Assembly (NCBI GenBank): GCA_937942875.1
Contig: CALEBT010000011.1
Span: 36,385-100,384 of the forward strand
Direction of reading: 5' to 3'
DNA length: 64,000 nt
Source of the DNA: an uncultured Ignavibacterium sp.
GTDB taxonomy: Bacteria > Bacteroidota > Ignavibacteria > Ignavibacteriales > Ignavibacteriaceae
Positions 45,612 through 55,575 of the stretch are shown here, in pieces. The first letter of the stretch is position 1, and each line of letters starts with the position of its first letter. The position numbers and the translations under genes are program-made. The notes under the pieces are model-generated. The model did not search any database. It worked only from the letters and a program-made list of their open reading frames with translations, and was not told where the DNA came from.

Positions 45612-46340
45612 TTATTGTCTTGGATTAAATTTTAGATATAGTATCCTAAAAAAAAATAGAGGGCCTCCAATAATATATCTATTAAACAGACGCCTCGGCT
45701 CAAGCAAAAATCTAAAAAACCATTCGAGATTTAATTTTCTTAAAATTTTAGGTGCTCTTCTTTGATAATTTAGGAAAAAATTCATAAAGTTACCAACACA
45801 TATAAATACTCTATCTGGCAGATATTTTTTAAGTTCAAAAGCAAGTAATTCCTGTTTTGGAGTACCAAGACCTAGAAAAATATACCTTGAATTACAAATT
45901 TTTATTTTTTTGATCAAATAGTCTCTATTTTCTACATCAGAAAAACCATTGAAAACAGCTTCAACAAGTAATTTTTTCTTACGACATCGTAACAAGAATT
46001 CTTCTTTATTAAAATCTCCACCAACAAATACAACTGAATTTTTTTTCTGAATCAAAATGCTGATAAAATTCTCGTGTATTTCAGTTGAGTCAATTCTTTC
46101 AAATTCCCACTTATTAAATAACTTAAGTAAAATGTACAATCCTATTCCCTCTTGATAAAACATAAATTCATTAGTAAGTTCAATTAAAGGGGGATTTTTG
46201 TAAAAATTATTGAAAGAATTCTGATTAAAGTAAACAAATACACCTCCTTTGCCACTTTCATACATATCTAAATAAGAATTGATTATTTCAGCCTTTTTTT
46301 TAATAAGCTTTTCAATTAGCTGATACATTCCATTCGTCAA
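45612..46340 (-). CDS. WecG/TagA/CpsF-family glycosyltransferase
   Basis: A 242-residue GT26-family enzyme. The core IFLGLGTPKQELLAFELKKY and the end RAPKILRKLNLEWFFRFLLEP are the family hallmarks; the first third is shorter and less typical than in WecG, and the membrane-targeting tail ends with a hydrophobic stretch. Family members add ManNAc or ManNAcA to a lipid-linked GlcNAc; the sugar here is open. The start overlaps the upstream membrane gene by 29 bases (an internal ATG at 46328 would overlap by 17). It closes the polysaccharide cluster, 31 bases before porU. Confidence 0.9.
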   Translation of the reverse strand: MTNGMYQLIEKLIKKKAEIINSYLDMYESGKGGVFVYFNQNSFNNFYKNPPLIELTNEFMFYQEGIGLYILLKLFNKWEFERIDSTEIHENFISILIQKKNSVVFVGGDFNKEEFLLRCRKKKLLVEAVFNGFSDVENRDYLIKKIKICNSRYIFLGLGTPKQELLAFELKKYLPDRVFICVGNFMNFFLNYQRRAPKILRKLNLEWFFRFLLEPRRLFNRYIIGGPLFFFRILYLKFNPRQ

Positions 46341-47799
46341 TTTTTACTAAGTAGAAATTACCAGTTTTTTTTCTAAATATTCCTCCATAAATAAATGGAG
46401 ACACCAAAATAATATTAGAATCTTTTTCTTTGATAAAATAGTCTTTAAACAATCTGAATCTATAAAATATTGAGTCATTTTTAATAGGATTTTCAAAAGA
46501 ATAAAAACTCAAATACTTAGGATTTTTTTTATCAAGATATTCTTTCAAATTGCCGGATTTAACATATTTATAATATTCATAACTGTTTATAAGTCCATCA
46601 CCGTTAATAATTCTTCTATCTGAGAAGAAAGATACTAAACCACTATAGTCAACCTGATAAATTACATCATCTGAAGAAGTTGATTGATTTATTCTCTTTG
46701 CAAATTCTAAAGCAGACTCATGATTGTAGTAATTATTTCTGAACACCAATAAGTAAAACAAGTTCATAAAAATTAAAATTGCAACTAAATACTTTGTTTT
46801 AATTAAATATTTTAAGACTGTGTAAACCAAAAGCAGAGCGGGAAATAAAGAGTATGTATAGTACCACTCTCTCGCTCCATTATGATTAAAAACAAAATTC
46901 ACAATTAAGAAAATAATACTGCTATAATAAATGTTTAATATCAGATTGAATTCCTTACATAGTTTAATTTTACCTTTGAAAATATAGTATAATGCACCAC
47001 TTACAATAATTAGTGCGAGAATTATAAAATCAATAGGATTGCCAAAAGGCGTTGGGAAAAACTTTAAATTACTAATTATGTTCTCAGATAATTTGTATTT
47101 ACCAGATATCAAAAAGAATTCCCCAAAAACTATTTTATTTATAATCAAATAAATTATTACTGAGAGGAAAGGTATAATTATTAGTTTATAAAAATGTGTT
47201 AATAATTTTTTATCATAAGTATAAATAAACACCACTATAGCAATAAAAGAATAAAAGAACAAATCAATTCTTGCAAGAAACAATAATGATAATGATATTG
47301 ATAAATAAAAATAATCTATTCTGTTGAATTGATGGGATAACAATTTTTCAATAAATAATAAAGTTAAAGTTAAAAAAAATAAAAATATCTGAACTTCTAA
47401 GCCGATTAGATAAATAAAAACGAATGGAATCAACAATAATGTAAATGAGAAATAATTATTCTTTGAGATTGAATATATTTTATTAAATCTGAATATAGTA
47501 TATAAGCATAGGTAACTAATTAATGTATTTAATATAAAAACTATTCTTAGCAGAAATTCTGGCTCTTTATTAAAGAATAACGATACTTTAAAGACCATCC
47601 AAAGTAATAATGTCCATAAAGGATGATAACCATTTGTTAAATTTATTCCGTCAAATGTTGAACCATACCCTTTTGCTAAATTCAAAGCTGTTTTTAGATA
47701 AAAATATGAATCATCACTTGTGTATTTAATTAAATACTCAATTGGAGCGAAAAACCAAATCAATATCAAAATTATAATATATATATTTACATATGCCAT
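46312..47799 (-). CDS. Membrane glycosyltransferase, GT39-like, multi-pass
   Basis: A 495-residue protein with about ten to twelve hydrophobic segments. The first periplasmic loop has YTSDDSYFYLKTALNLAKG and NLTNGYHPLWTLLLW; the adjacent acidic pair Asp-Asp is the usual catalytic mark of GT-C enzymes that use polyprenyl-phosphate sugars. The C-terminal part (about 370-480) is soluble and periplasmic. It probably adds a sugar on the outer side of the inner membrane. Donor and acceptor are unknown. It lies 2 bases after the third GT4 gene. Confidence 0.82.
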   Translation of the reverse strand: MAYVNIYIIILILIWFFAPIEYLIKYTSDDSYFYLKTALNLAKGYGSTFDGINLTNGYHPLWTLLLWMVFKVSLFFNKEPEFLLRIVFILNTLISYLCLYTIFRFNKIYSISKNNYFSFTLLLIPFVFIYLIGLEVQIFLFFLTLTLLFIEKLLSHQFNRIDYFYLSISLSLLFLARIDLFFYSFIAIVVFIYTYDKKLLTHFYKLIIIPFLSVIIYLIINKIVFGEFFLISGKYKLSENIISNLKFFPTPFGNPIDFIILALIIVSGALYYIFKGKIKLCKEFNLILNIYYSSIIFLIVNFVFNHNGAREWYYTYSLFPALLLVYTVLKYLIKTKYLVAILIFMNLFYLLVFRNNYYNHESALEFAKRINQSTSSDDVIYQVDYSGLVSFFSDRRIINGDGLINSYEYYKYVKSGNLKEYLDKKNPKYLSFYSFENPIKNDSIFYRFRLFKDYFIKEKDSNIILVSPFIYGGIFRKKTGNFYLVKIDEWNVSAN

Positions 47800-47801
47800 A
47801 G

Positions 47802-48878
47802 TTAAAGTAAACTTTTATAGATTTCTATTAAATTTTTCGTATATAATTCTGGGCTCATTAAGTTAGCTACTTTATCACTTAGATTTTTTGATATTAATTT
47901 CTCTGTTTTTTCATCCAATGATAATACCTTTTTGATAACTTCATTAAGATTTTTTTCTCCATAATTAAATAATAAGCCATTGCTCCCATCATCAATGAAC
48001 TCACTAATTCCACCTACATTTGAACCAATGAACAGAGTATTATAGATTCCTGATTCTAACATTACAAAAGGGAAAGACTCTAATTTTGAAGGTAATATTA
48101 CATAATCCGATATTCTGTAAAAACAACTAATTTCCTCCAGGGGCTTAATGAATATGAAATTTTTACTGAATTTTGATATTCTCTCTCTTTCTGCATCTGA
48201 TATGTCTGTAATGAGAATTAGTTTTATAAAATTATATTCAGAAAACAATTTCTTGAAAACTTTTATCATTATATCAACACCTTTAACCTTGTTCCACCTG
48301 CCTACGAACAGGAAAACTTTATCATATTTGCTTATTCCAAAAGAACATCTGTCAAAATTTTTATTATCATCAGGACTTATTTTTACAGGATTGTAAATTT
48401 GAATAATCCTATATGAATCAACTTTATAATTATGAATTATATTGTCAGCTACTGCTTTACTTACCGCAATTATTTTATCAGACCTGAAACTTAATAATTT
48501 AAAGCCTTTTACCAAGCTGTGAACAGTAGTTATTGTTTTAACACCAATCTGGTTTTTAATTAAATTTGATAGTAATTCTGGATACCGGTGATGCGTGTGG
48601 ATAATATCAATAGAATTTTTAATACAAAACTCTTTTAATTGCTTTAAATTTTCCTTTATAAAAAAAATATTTTTGAATCCTTTTTCAAAATTCATTAAAG
48701 AGACATTTACTTTGATATTCTCTAATCTTGTTAAGCTATCGCCTTTGTTAGTCAGGAAAAATAAATTAAAATCTGAATAAGATTGTAATTCTGATAAAAC
48801 GATAACAATATACTTACTAACGCCGCAGGTGTAATTAAAATCAGGAGAGATGTGTAATAAATTAATTTTTTTTTTCAC
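47802..48878 (-). CDS. GT4-family glycosyltransferase (third)
   Basis: A 358-residue GT-B enzyme, group 1. N-terminal HISPDFNYTCGVSKYIVIVL, the IIHTHHRYPE acceptor-site segment, the FVGRWNKVKGVDIMI start of the nucleotide-binding domain and LPSKLESFPFVMLESG with the ExxxxxxxE pair are all present. It transfers an NDP-sugar with retention onto a lipid-linked chain. It overlaps the preceding GT4 gene by 17 bases. The sugar cannot be inferred. Confidence 0.9.
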   Translation of the reverse strand: MKKKINLLHISPDFNYTCGVSKYIVIVLSELQSYSDFNLFFLTNKGDSLTRLENIKVNVSLMNFEKGFKNIFFIKENLKQLKEFCIKNSIDIIHTHHRYPELLSNLIKNQIGVKTITTVHSLVKGFKLLSFRSDKIIAVSKAVADNIIHNYKVDSYRIIQIYNPVKISPDDNKNFDRCSFGISKYDKVFLFVGRWNKVKGVDIMIKVFKKLFSEYNFIKLILITDISDAERERISKFSKNFIFIKPLEEISCFYRISDYVILPSKLESFPFVMLESGIYNTLFIGSNVGGISEFIDDGSNGLLFNYGEKNLNEVIKKVLSLDEKTEKLISKNLSDKVANLMSPELYTKNLIEIYKSLL

Positions 48879-50010
48879 TTGTCAATTCAAAGTAAAGTTG
48901 TTTAAAAAAGTTGATAAAAATTCTTTTACTATACTTATTTTCTATTGCATTTTTGCCGTTATTACCAAGTTTTTTGGCTTTTTCAGGATTGTTGTATAAA
49001 TCCATTATTAATTTTGCACATTTCTCAATATCACCAAATGGATATACATATCCGCAATTTTCCTGTTCAATTATTTCTCTAATACCTCCAACATCGCTTG
49101 ATACAATTGGCACACCTTGTTTCATAGACTCCCAGATTGAAAGAGGTAAGCCCTCTGATAAAGAAGTGTACAGCACCAGATCAAAATGCTTTAAATAATA
49201 TTTTGTATTAGGTACATAGTTAAGAAATTTAACATTATTATTAACTTTCAATTTCTTAGCAAATGCTTTCATATCACCTAATAAAGGACCATCGCCAAAT
49301 ATGAACATATAAATATTTTCATAAGATTTATCCAATAAATATTTTAAGACACTCAAAGAAATATCAACTCTTTTAGTTTTTTCATTTCGAGTAATCATTC
49401 CTATCAGAAAATGTGATTGTTTTTTAGAAAGGATTATTTTTTCGATGTTTTCATCTATTTCCGTTTCAGTATCATCTATTGCGGTATTGTAATAATAGGA
49501 AAAACTACGAAAAAGTTGGGATTCTCTCTTTAATTCTTCAATATTATTTTTTGATGGAGCAATTACCTTGTTGCAACCTTTAAAGTAAAAAATAATTAAA
49601 TGAAAAATGTAAAGAATTATTTTTTCTATTAAGTTATAATAAATATTAAAAATAAATGTTCCGTGATAATTGAAGATATGCTTTTTTCTAAAAAAAATAT
49701 TTAATAGCCCAATTGTTATATAACATTTAGTAGAATGAGTCTGAATAATATCTGGATTATATTTTCTTATTAGTTTTATCGCATTGAACATAAATCTTAC
49801 AGGAAATTTTTTATTTATGTCTTTGCTTAAATAATATTCAATTTGTAAGTGATTCAACTTTTTTACCGCTTCTTCCCCTCCATCAAAATATATTATGTTT
49901 TTAACATTTTCATTTACATTTTTAAATATCATAAGAAGATGATTAAATACCCCATCAGACTTTCCTGTAATATTTTGAGCGAAATGAAAAATAATTACTT
50001 CTTTATTCAT
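48862..50010 (-). CDS. GT4-family glycosyltransferase (second)
   Basis: A 382-residue GT-B enzyme with the N-terminal IIFHFAQNITGKSDGVFNHL, the PDIIQTHSTKCYI segment, IGMITRNEKTKRVDISL at the start of the second domain, and TSLSEGLPLSIWESMKQGVP with the catalytic Glu pair. A hydrophobic helix at about 124-146 could associate with the membrane. It overlaps neighbours by 8 and 17 bases, which fits coordinated translation of the three GT4 genes. Confidence 0.9.
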   Translation of the reverse strand: MNKEVIIFHFAQNITGKSDGVFNHLLMIFKNVNENVKNIIYFDGGEEAVKKLNHLQIEYYLSKDINKKFPVRFMFNAIKLIRKYNPDIIQTHSTKCYITIGLLNIFFRKKHIFNYHGTFIFNIYYNLIEKIILYIFHLIIFYFKGCNKVIAPSKNNIEELKRESQLFRSFSYYYNTAIDDTETEIDENIEKIILSKKQSHFLIGMITRNEKTKRVDISLSVLKYLLDKSYENIYMFIFGDGPLLGDMKAFAKKLKVNNNVKFLNYVPNTKYYLKHFDLVLYTSLSEGLPLSIWESMKQGVPIVSSDVGGIREIIEQENCGYVYPFGDIEKCAKLIMDLYNNPEKAKKLGNNGKNAIENKYSKRIFINFFKQLYFELTSEKKN

Positions 50011-51205
50011 TATAGAGTTCAGTGTAATTTTTAACCATAAATTCTAAAGAAAATTTATTAACTGAATTTTTCGCTTTTTCATTTATGCTCAAGTTTGAAT
50101 TCAATAATTTATGAGATATATCATCAAGGTCATTTATATCAACAAGAGTTCCATTCGTATTATCAATAACCTCTCGATTACCTCCATCATTACTTGCAAA
50201 AACATTCAAACCGCAAGCAAGAGCCTCCAAGATTACCATATCGAAAATAACTCTTTCTGACAATGAAATGTAAATATTACACATTTTCATTAACTTAATT
50301 ATATCAATGTTTGGAAGATAGCTGATAAAGTGAACATATTTACCTATTCTTAAAGTGTCTGCTAACTTTATTAGTTCATTTGTTTTATTTCCTGAACCTA
50401 TACAGATTAACACGCACTTATCCTTTCTTAATTTACACAAATTAGAAAATACTTTTAATATTAAATCAATATTCTTTACCTTAATATGTGAACCAACAGT
50501 AATTAACCTAAACTCAAAATTATTTAACCAACCCCATTTTACTGAAAATTCATCATCAATTTCTATGTTGTTAATTAAATTAATGTTAATCCCGTTATGT
50601 ATAATCTTTATTTGATAATTGTAACTGTTCATATTTAAATCTTCAAAAAATAAATCTTTTGCCGAAATACTTGGAAATGTAATTATATCTACAATCTCAA
50701 GTGTTCTTTTTTCTAAATTATTATATCTTTCATAAAGATTTAATAAAGGTCTCCTTTTCCCATAAAACTGAATCATATCATTTACTATTGAACCTTTCGA
50801 ATGTAAAGAAAGAATAAGTTTTTTTGTGCTATGAGGTTTTTTATGCAATTTGAATAGAGTCCTTATATCGTGTGAATGAATAATATCGTATTGTGAATTA
50901 GAAATCTCGCGGGTGATTTTATTTATTGCTTCATTGAAAAAATACTTTAAATATATCGTTGCTGTAAAAAAACTTCTGTATAATTTAATTTTATTAAATA
51001 TAGCTTGCGTTAAAGAAATTTTCTTCTCGAGGAGTAAATTTCTCATTCTGAGTTTAGTAAAATCCATTAAGCCGTTTTTCGACAGGAAAAAGATATAAAA
51101 ATCATTTTTGCTTATAGCCCTGATAATTTCGTGAATTATTTTATTGGGACCGCCAGAATTTTCATTTGGCACACCTGATAAAGAAGTAAAAAGTAATTTC
51201 TTCAT
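50003..51205 (-). CDS. GT4-family glycosyltransferase (first)
   Basis: A 400-residue GT-B enzyme. The start LLFTSLSGVPNENSGGPNKII is the acceptor-side loop; YDIIHSHDIRTLFK and LITVGSHIKVKNIDLILKVF and SERVIFDMVILEALACGLNV complete the GT4 pattern, the last with the E-x7-E-like pair. It overlaps glf by 4 bases and the next GT4 by 8. The base composition is markedly AT-rich, like the rest of the cluster. Confidence 0.9.
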   Translation of the reverse strand: MKKLLFTSLSGVPNENSGGPNKIIHEIIRAISKNDFYIFFLSKNGLMDFTKLRMRNLLLEKKISLTQAIFNKIKLYRSFFTATIYLKYFFNEAINKITREISNSQYDIIHSHDIRTLFKLHKKPHSTKKLILSLHSKGSIVNDMIQFYGKRRPLLNLYERYNNLEKRTLEIVDIITFPSISAKDLFFEDLNMNSYNYQIKIIHNGININLINNIEIDDEFSVKWGWLNNFEFRLITVGSHIKVKNIDLILKVFSNLCKLRKDKCVLICIGSGNKTNELIKLADTLRIGKYVHFISYLPNIDIIKLMKMCNIYISLSERVIFDMVILEALACGLNVFASNDGGNREVIDNTNGTLVDINDLDDISHKLLNSNLSINEKAKNSVNKFSLEFMVKNYTELYNE

Positions 51206-52308
51206 ATTAAATTTTTGGAAAGTAATTCAAATATTTTTAATGAACGAGCAATGACATGATGCATATCGTAATATTTAAATTCGGCTAATCGCCCGCATAA
51301 TATCAAATTATCAATTTTATTTGCTTCTTGATTATACTTTTTAAACAACTCCATATTAGAATCGGTTATAATTGGATAATAAGGGTCTCCATCTTTCACA
51401 GAATATTCAAATGAAACTGTTGTAAAATCTGAATCCTGTGAAGTGATTTTTTTGTATTCCGTTACTCTTGTAAAATCTGTTCCTGGTTCAACGTAATTAA
51501 CTACTGAAACTGGTTGATAAGATTCAACTTTAAAGTTTTTGTATATAAAATTTATTGATCTGTAACTTAATCGTCCATATTTATAATCAAAAAAATAATC
51601 TATCGGACCAGTATAAATCATTTTATCGTATTTAATTTCATTGACAACTTTTTTATAATCTGTGTTTAATACTATCTCAATGTTTTTATGACTGAGCATC
51701 TTTTCAAAGATTTTTGTATATCCTTCTTTCGGCATAAATTGATATTTATCAGTAAAGTAACGGCAATCATCATTCGTCCTTACAGGTATTCTTCCACATA
51801 CGGATGGCGACAATTCTCTTGGTTCAAGATTCCATTGCTTTTTTGTATAATGCCTGAAGAATTTTTCAAATAAATCTAAACCAACCTGATTAACAATTAT
51901 ATCTTCTGAATTTTTTATAGGATATCTTCTTTCTCTTACCTTTTCATAAAAAGCTGCAACCTCTTCGTCTGTTTTTAGATCAAGATTGTATAGTTTGTTT
52001 AAAGTAATTCTGTTTATTGGAATTGGATAATATTCATCTCCTATTTTAGCCAATACTTTATGCTCATAAGGTATCCATTCTGTAAATTGAGATAGGTAAT
52101 CGAAAACCTCTTTGCTATTAGTATGAAAAATATGCGGTCCGTATCTGTGAACTAAAATTCCGTATTCATCATATTCATCATAGGCATTACCTGCAATATG
52201 CTTTCTTTTTTCAACAATAATAACTTTTTTGTTTAACTGTGAAGCTATTCGTTCAGCAAGCACAGAACCTGCAAAACCTGCACCAACTATCAAATAATCA
52301 CATTTCAT
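51202..52308 (-). CDS. glf: UDP-galactopyranose mutase
   Basis: A 368-residue flavoenzyme that converts UDP-galactopyranose to UDP-galactofuranose. FAD-binding start YLIVGAGFAGSVLAERIA, then VHRYGPHIFHTNSKEVFDYL, PINRITLNKLY and the C-terminal LCGRLAEFKYYDMHHVIARS, all family hallmarks. Its presence means that the surface glycan made here contains galactofuranose, and one of the three GT4 enzymes may be its transferase. It overlaps the flippase by 11 bases. Confidence 0.95.
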   Translation of the reverse strand: MKCDYLIVGAGFAGSVLAERIASQLNKKVIIVEKRKHIAGNAYDEYDEYGILVHRYGPHIFHTNSKEVFDYLSQFTEWIPYEHKVLAKIGDEYYPIPINRITLNKLYNLDLKTDEEVAAFYEKVRERRYPIKNSEDIIVNQVGLDLFEKFFRHYTKKQWNLEPRELSPSVCGRIPVRTNDDCRYFTDKYQFMPKEGYTKIFEKMLSHKNIEIVLNTDYKKVVNEIKYDKMIYTGPIDYFFDYKYGRLSYRSINFIYKNFKVESYQPVSVVNYVEPGTDFTRVTEYKKITSQDSDFTTVSFEYSVKDGDPYYPIITDSNMELFKKYNQEANKIDNLILCGRLAEFKYYDMHHVIARSLKIFELLSKNLI

Positions 52309-53566
52309 TTTTCTTAAAAGATTTTTTATAAAATATATACATTAAAAAACTTACATAAATTTCAATTGATAATGTTCCAACTGCTGTTCCTATTTCTTTA
52401 AATAAACTTGTTAGATTATAAACTACTATTAAACTAAGAAATGCTGAAGTAACAACCACAAATAAAAATTTATTATCTTCTTTCATAGTTAATAAAAACT
52501 GAATTCCATAAATATTACTTATTGAAATTATAAAAGGAAGCCAGCTCAATATTTTTAGGATCACCACAGTTTCAGCATACTGTTCACCCAGAATAATCAT
52601 TACTATTTCTTTAGCAAATATGAATGCAAATAATGAAATTGAAAACATCGGTATAATTTGAAATTTAATTAACTTTTTTTTGAAAATAAGAAAAGATTCA
52701 GATGAATGATTATATAAGTAATTCATTCTGGGGAAAACGCTTTGAGATATTGGATTCAATAGCCCCTGTATGGCATATCTAATCTTATCCGCAGCTGAGT
52801 AGATACCAACCAGGGTTTCATTTGTCAATGCTCCAAGAATTATAATATTTGTAGTTGTGTAAAAATTTATAGATAATGTTGATAAAAATAATTTCCATCC
52901 TACTTTTAACTGATTGAATATATCTGATAAATTAACCGTAGTTATTGAAATCCTGGCAAGCTTAAATCCATAATAAAATGAAAGCATTCCAACTAATAAT
53001 TGAACAAAACTTATTATTAAAGCATATAATATTAAATCGGATGAACATTTTACAAAAATGAAAATTAAAATAACTCCCGTTGATTTAGGAACTAAATTAA
53101 TTAATGCCAGTAGCTTTGTTTTCTCCAGTCCTTGATAAAACCATTGAACGTAGAATATATTACCCAGAACAAATAGAAACAGTATTATAATTAAAGTCAA
53201 ATAGTTTTTTAGTGAACTAATAAATAAAATAATTGTCAAAAAAATTATTCCGGATAAAAGAAGTAAAATAAGTTTGCTGTAAAGAACCGAGAAGAAAGTT
53301 TTAGATAAAAAAGCAGTATTATTTCTGTTAACAGATACCTCACGAACTGCAGTTAAATTAAATCCATAATCGGTTATAATAATAAAATAATTTATAATTG
53401 CTAAAGCAAAACTTATAATTCCATAGTTAGCAGGTCCCAATACTCTAACTACATAAGGTAAAGTAATAAGTGGGATTAAATAGTTTATAAACTGGACAAC
53501 TGAAAGTGAACCAATATTTGATAATAAAACTTTATTATTCTGTATTTTTTCTCTGAGATTTACCAC
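52298..53566 (-). CDS. Polysaccharide flippase, Wzx type
   Basis: A 422-residue multi-pass membrane protein with about twelve hydrophobic segments, starting NNKVLLSNIGSLSVVQFINYLIPLITLPYVVRVLGPANYG, which is the standard opening of the MOP-family O-unit flippases. It flips the lipid-linked oligosaccharide to the periplasmic side. No Wzy polymerase is evident unless the GT39-like gene has that role, which is unlikely. It lies 6 bases after the EnvC-like gene. Confidence 0.9.
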   Translation of the reverse strand: MVNLREKIQNNKVLLSNIGSLSVVQFINYLIPLITLPYVVRVLGPANYGIISFALAIINYFIIITDYGFNLTAVREVSVNRNNTAFLSKTFFSVLYSKLILLLLSGIIFLTIILFISSLKNYLTLIIILFLFVLGNIFYVQWFYQGLEKTKLLALINLVPKSTGVILIFIFVKCSSDLILYALIISFVQLLVGMLSFYYGFKLARISITTVNLSDIFNQLKVGWKLFLSTLSINFYTTTNIIILGALTNETLVGIYSAADKIRYAIQGLLNPISQSVFPRMNYLYNHSSESFLIFKKKLIKFQIIPMFSISLFAFIFAKEIVMIILGEQYAETVVILKILSWLPFIISISNIYGIQFLLTMKEDNKFLFVVVTSAFLSLIVVYNLTSLFKEIGTAVGTLSIEIYVSFLMYIFYKKSFKKNEM

Positions 53567-53572
53567 AGATGT

Positions 53573-54793
53573 TTAATTTTTTAGCCAGGAATTAGGATCA
53601 ACACTTTGACGTCCGTTCCAAATCTGAAAATGAAGAACTCTCCCTTCAAGACCATTACTAACGTATCCAATCACACTGCCGGCATTGACTTTTTGGTTTT
53701 CAGATACTTGAATATTTTCAAGATGACCATAAACCGTTCTATAATTGCCTTTGTGTGTAATTATAACTACCGTCCCATAACCTGGTAGCCACTCTATTGC
53801 GCTTACAATTCCATCAGACACTGATTTGACCACAGGATCTGTGCATAAAATATCAATTCCATAATTAACCGAGATAGTTTTTAACTTCATATTTTGTTTA
53901 GAACCAAAATCTGAAATAATCTTGCCTCTGCTGACAGGAAAAGCTAATCTGCCTTTTAATTCGCTAAATGATACAGAACTCGTCAGGAATTCATTATCAA
54001 ATATTTTTTCCTCAACAATATCATTTTTCGTTTCAATCTTTTCAGTATTTTTTTTTGCAATTTGCCTGGGTTTCTGAGCTTCTGAAATAAGCTTTTCAAT
54101 TAAATTCTTAATAGCTATCTCAGATTTCTTTTTATCAGCAATCTGTTTGGATAAAACTGTTCTGTCTTTTCTTAATTCATTCAGTAATTTTTCTTCCGAG
54201 TTTAATTTATCTTTCAATAATGATAGTTCTTTATTCTTTTCAGCGGTTAATAATCGCTTTTCTTCAATTTCTTTTGCAAGTTTATTCTGCATAATATTCA
54301 ATTCGGCAATCTTTGTATTCAAATCTTTAATTTTATTTTGCTGCCGGTTTGAAAAATCACGTAAATATTTAATTCTTAGAATTGCTTGTCTCATATTTTT
54401 TGAATTTATAATTGATTCAAGCTCTGAGATTCTGCCATACTTATAATTATATACTGCATACTTTGAATAATCTGATTTAATCTGATTGATCTGATTTTCT
54501 TTTAGTTTTATTTCTTCTTTTATTTTATCAATTTGATGAGACTTTGTATTTTCTTCGCTTCTGAGGGCACTTACAATTTTCTCAAAATAAAATTTTTGTT
54601 TATTAAGGTTTGCATAATTTGAGTAAGAATTCTTCTCTTTCTTTTGATTGATTTCAAGCTCCCGCTCAAGATTTCTTATCTGATTCCTCAAATCATCAAG
54701 TCTTTTAGTCTCCTCTTCGATTTCTTTATTCTGGGAGAGTATTACGAAATCTGTTGAAATTATGAATAAAACTATGTAAAGAATCTTTACCAT
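53573..54793 (-). CDS. envC: EnvC-like murein hydrolase activator with degenerate LytM domain
   Basis: A 406-residue secreted protein: signal peptide (1-20), a long coiled coil (about 22-250), then a LytM/M23 domain (about 280-406). Two active-site residues of true M23 enzymes are replaced: the first zinc His by Asn310 (NYGIDI) and the first His of HxH by Val386 (VLHFQI), while Asp314, His357 and His388 remain. Such proteins activate amidases at the division site rather than cut the wall. It overlaps the DUF4292 lipoprotein by 7 bases and leads into the polysaccharide genes. Confidence 0.88.
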   Translation of the reverse strand: MVKILYIVLFIISTDFVILSQNKEIEEETKRLDDLRNQIRNLERELEINQKKEKNSYSNYANLNKQKFYFEKIVSALRSEENTKSHQIDKIKEEIKLKENQINQIKSDYSKYAVYNYKYGRISELESIINSKNMRQAILRIKYLRDFSNRQQNKIKDLNTKIAELNIMQNKLAKEIEEKRLLTAEKNKELSLLKDKLNSEEKLLNELRKDRTVLSKQIADKKKSEIAIKNLIEKLISEAQKPRQIAKKNTEKIETKNDIVEEKIFDNEFLTSSVSFSELKGRLAFPVSRGKIISDFGSKQNMKLKTISVNYGIDILCTDPVVKSVSDGIVSAIEWLPGYGTVVIITHKGNYRTVYGHLENIQVSENQKVNAGSVIGYVSNGLEGRVLHFQIWNGRQSVDPNSWLKN

Positions 54794-55575
54794 TTAATTA
54801 TATCAGCATCATCTGGCAAATTAAAATCTATCGATAAGTTTTTTTTATTAACATAAATTTTCTTGTAATTTATTTCAATTCGCTGTTTCGAGGATTTATT
54901 TATTATTATTATCCTGTATGGGACTGCTACATTTTCCATTAATTCAAATTGTGAGAAAGCACCTAAAATTTCAAACTTTGAATCAGCAGATTTTAATTCA
55001 TAATCAGTAATTCCTAATCTTCTGACATCAATTTTATAATTTGTAATCAAGCCAGTTAGAGAATCAATATAAGAAAGATGATATTTATCATAAATTACAT
55101 TGAACTCATCCGGTGATTTGTACAACTGATTTGTAAGATTTACTGATCCAGTTAATACATCAATAATATCTTTAAATGGCAAATCAATACGAAAAATATT
55201 TTGAAGCACTTCGCTATCAATCTCGCCTGTGTAAGCAGTGTTTGATAATGCATCATAAAAAATAAAATTTTTATTGGTTACTAAAGCCTGACCAAGCTCA
55301 ATTCCAAAAGGACCTAAAATATTCAGGAGAATAGAATCCGGTTTAACCAAAACAACTCTGAAATTTGCTGAATTTTCCAAAGTGGGGGTGTTAACCACCA
55401 AAGTACCATTTCCCTCAAAATTTTTAATTCTTCTTCTATTAGCTTCTAATTTATTAATTAACCTATCTACAGATAATATTTCTACATCGTCATCTGGTCT
55501 TGAAGGGACACAACTCAAAAAAGTAACTGTTACAGTCAGAAAGAGGATTACTCTGAAAAGATAAATCGATTTCAA
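54787..55575 (-). CDS. DUF4292-type, LolB-like outer-membrane lipoprotein
   Basis: A 262-residue lipoprotein (signal TVTFLSCVPSRP with the lipidated Cys22). The mature part looks like the LolA/LolB fold of DUF4292: LINKLEANRRRIKNFEGNGTL, then FRVVLVKPDSILLNILGPFG and IIINKSSKQRIEINYKKIYVN. It may carry lipoproteins or other lipids to the outer membrane, by analogy. It overlaps its neighbours by 4 and 7 bases: TPR lipoprotein, this gene and EnvC form one unit, an order that I believe is conserved in relatives. Confidence 0.8.
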   Translation of the reverse strand: MKSIYLFRVILFLTVTVTFLSCVPSRPDDDVEILSVDRLINKLEANRRRIKNFEGNGTLVVNTPTLENSANFRVVLVKPDSILLNILGPFGIELGQALVTNKNFIFYDALSNTAYTGEIDSEVLQNIFRIDLPFKDIIDVLTGSVNLTNQLYKSPDEFNVIYDKYHLSYIDSLTGLITNYKIDVRRLGITDYELKSADSKFEILGAFSQFELMENVAVPYRIIIINKSSKQRIEINYKKIYVNKKNLSIDFNLPDDADIIKW

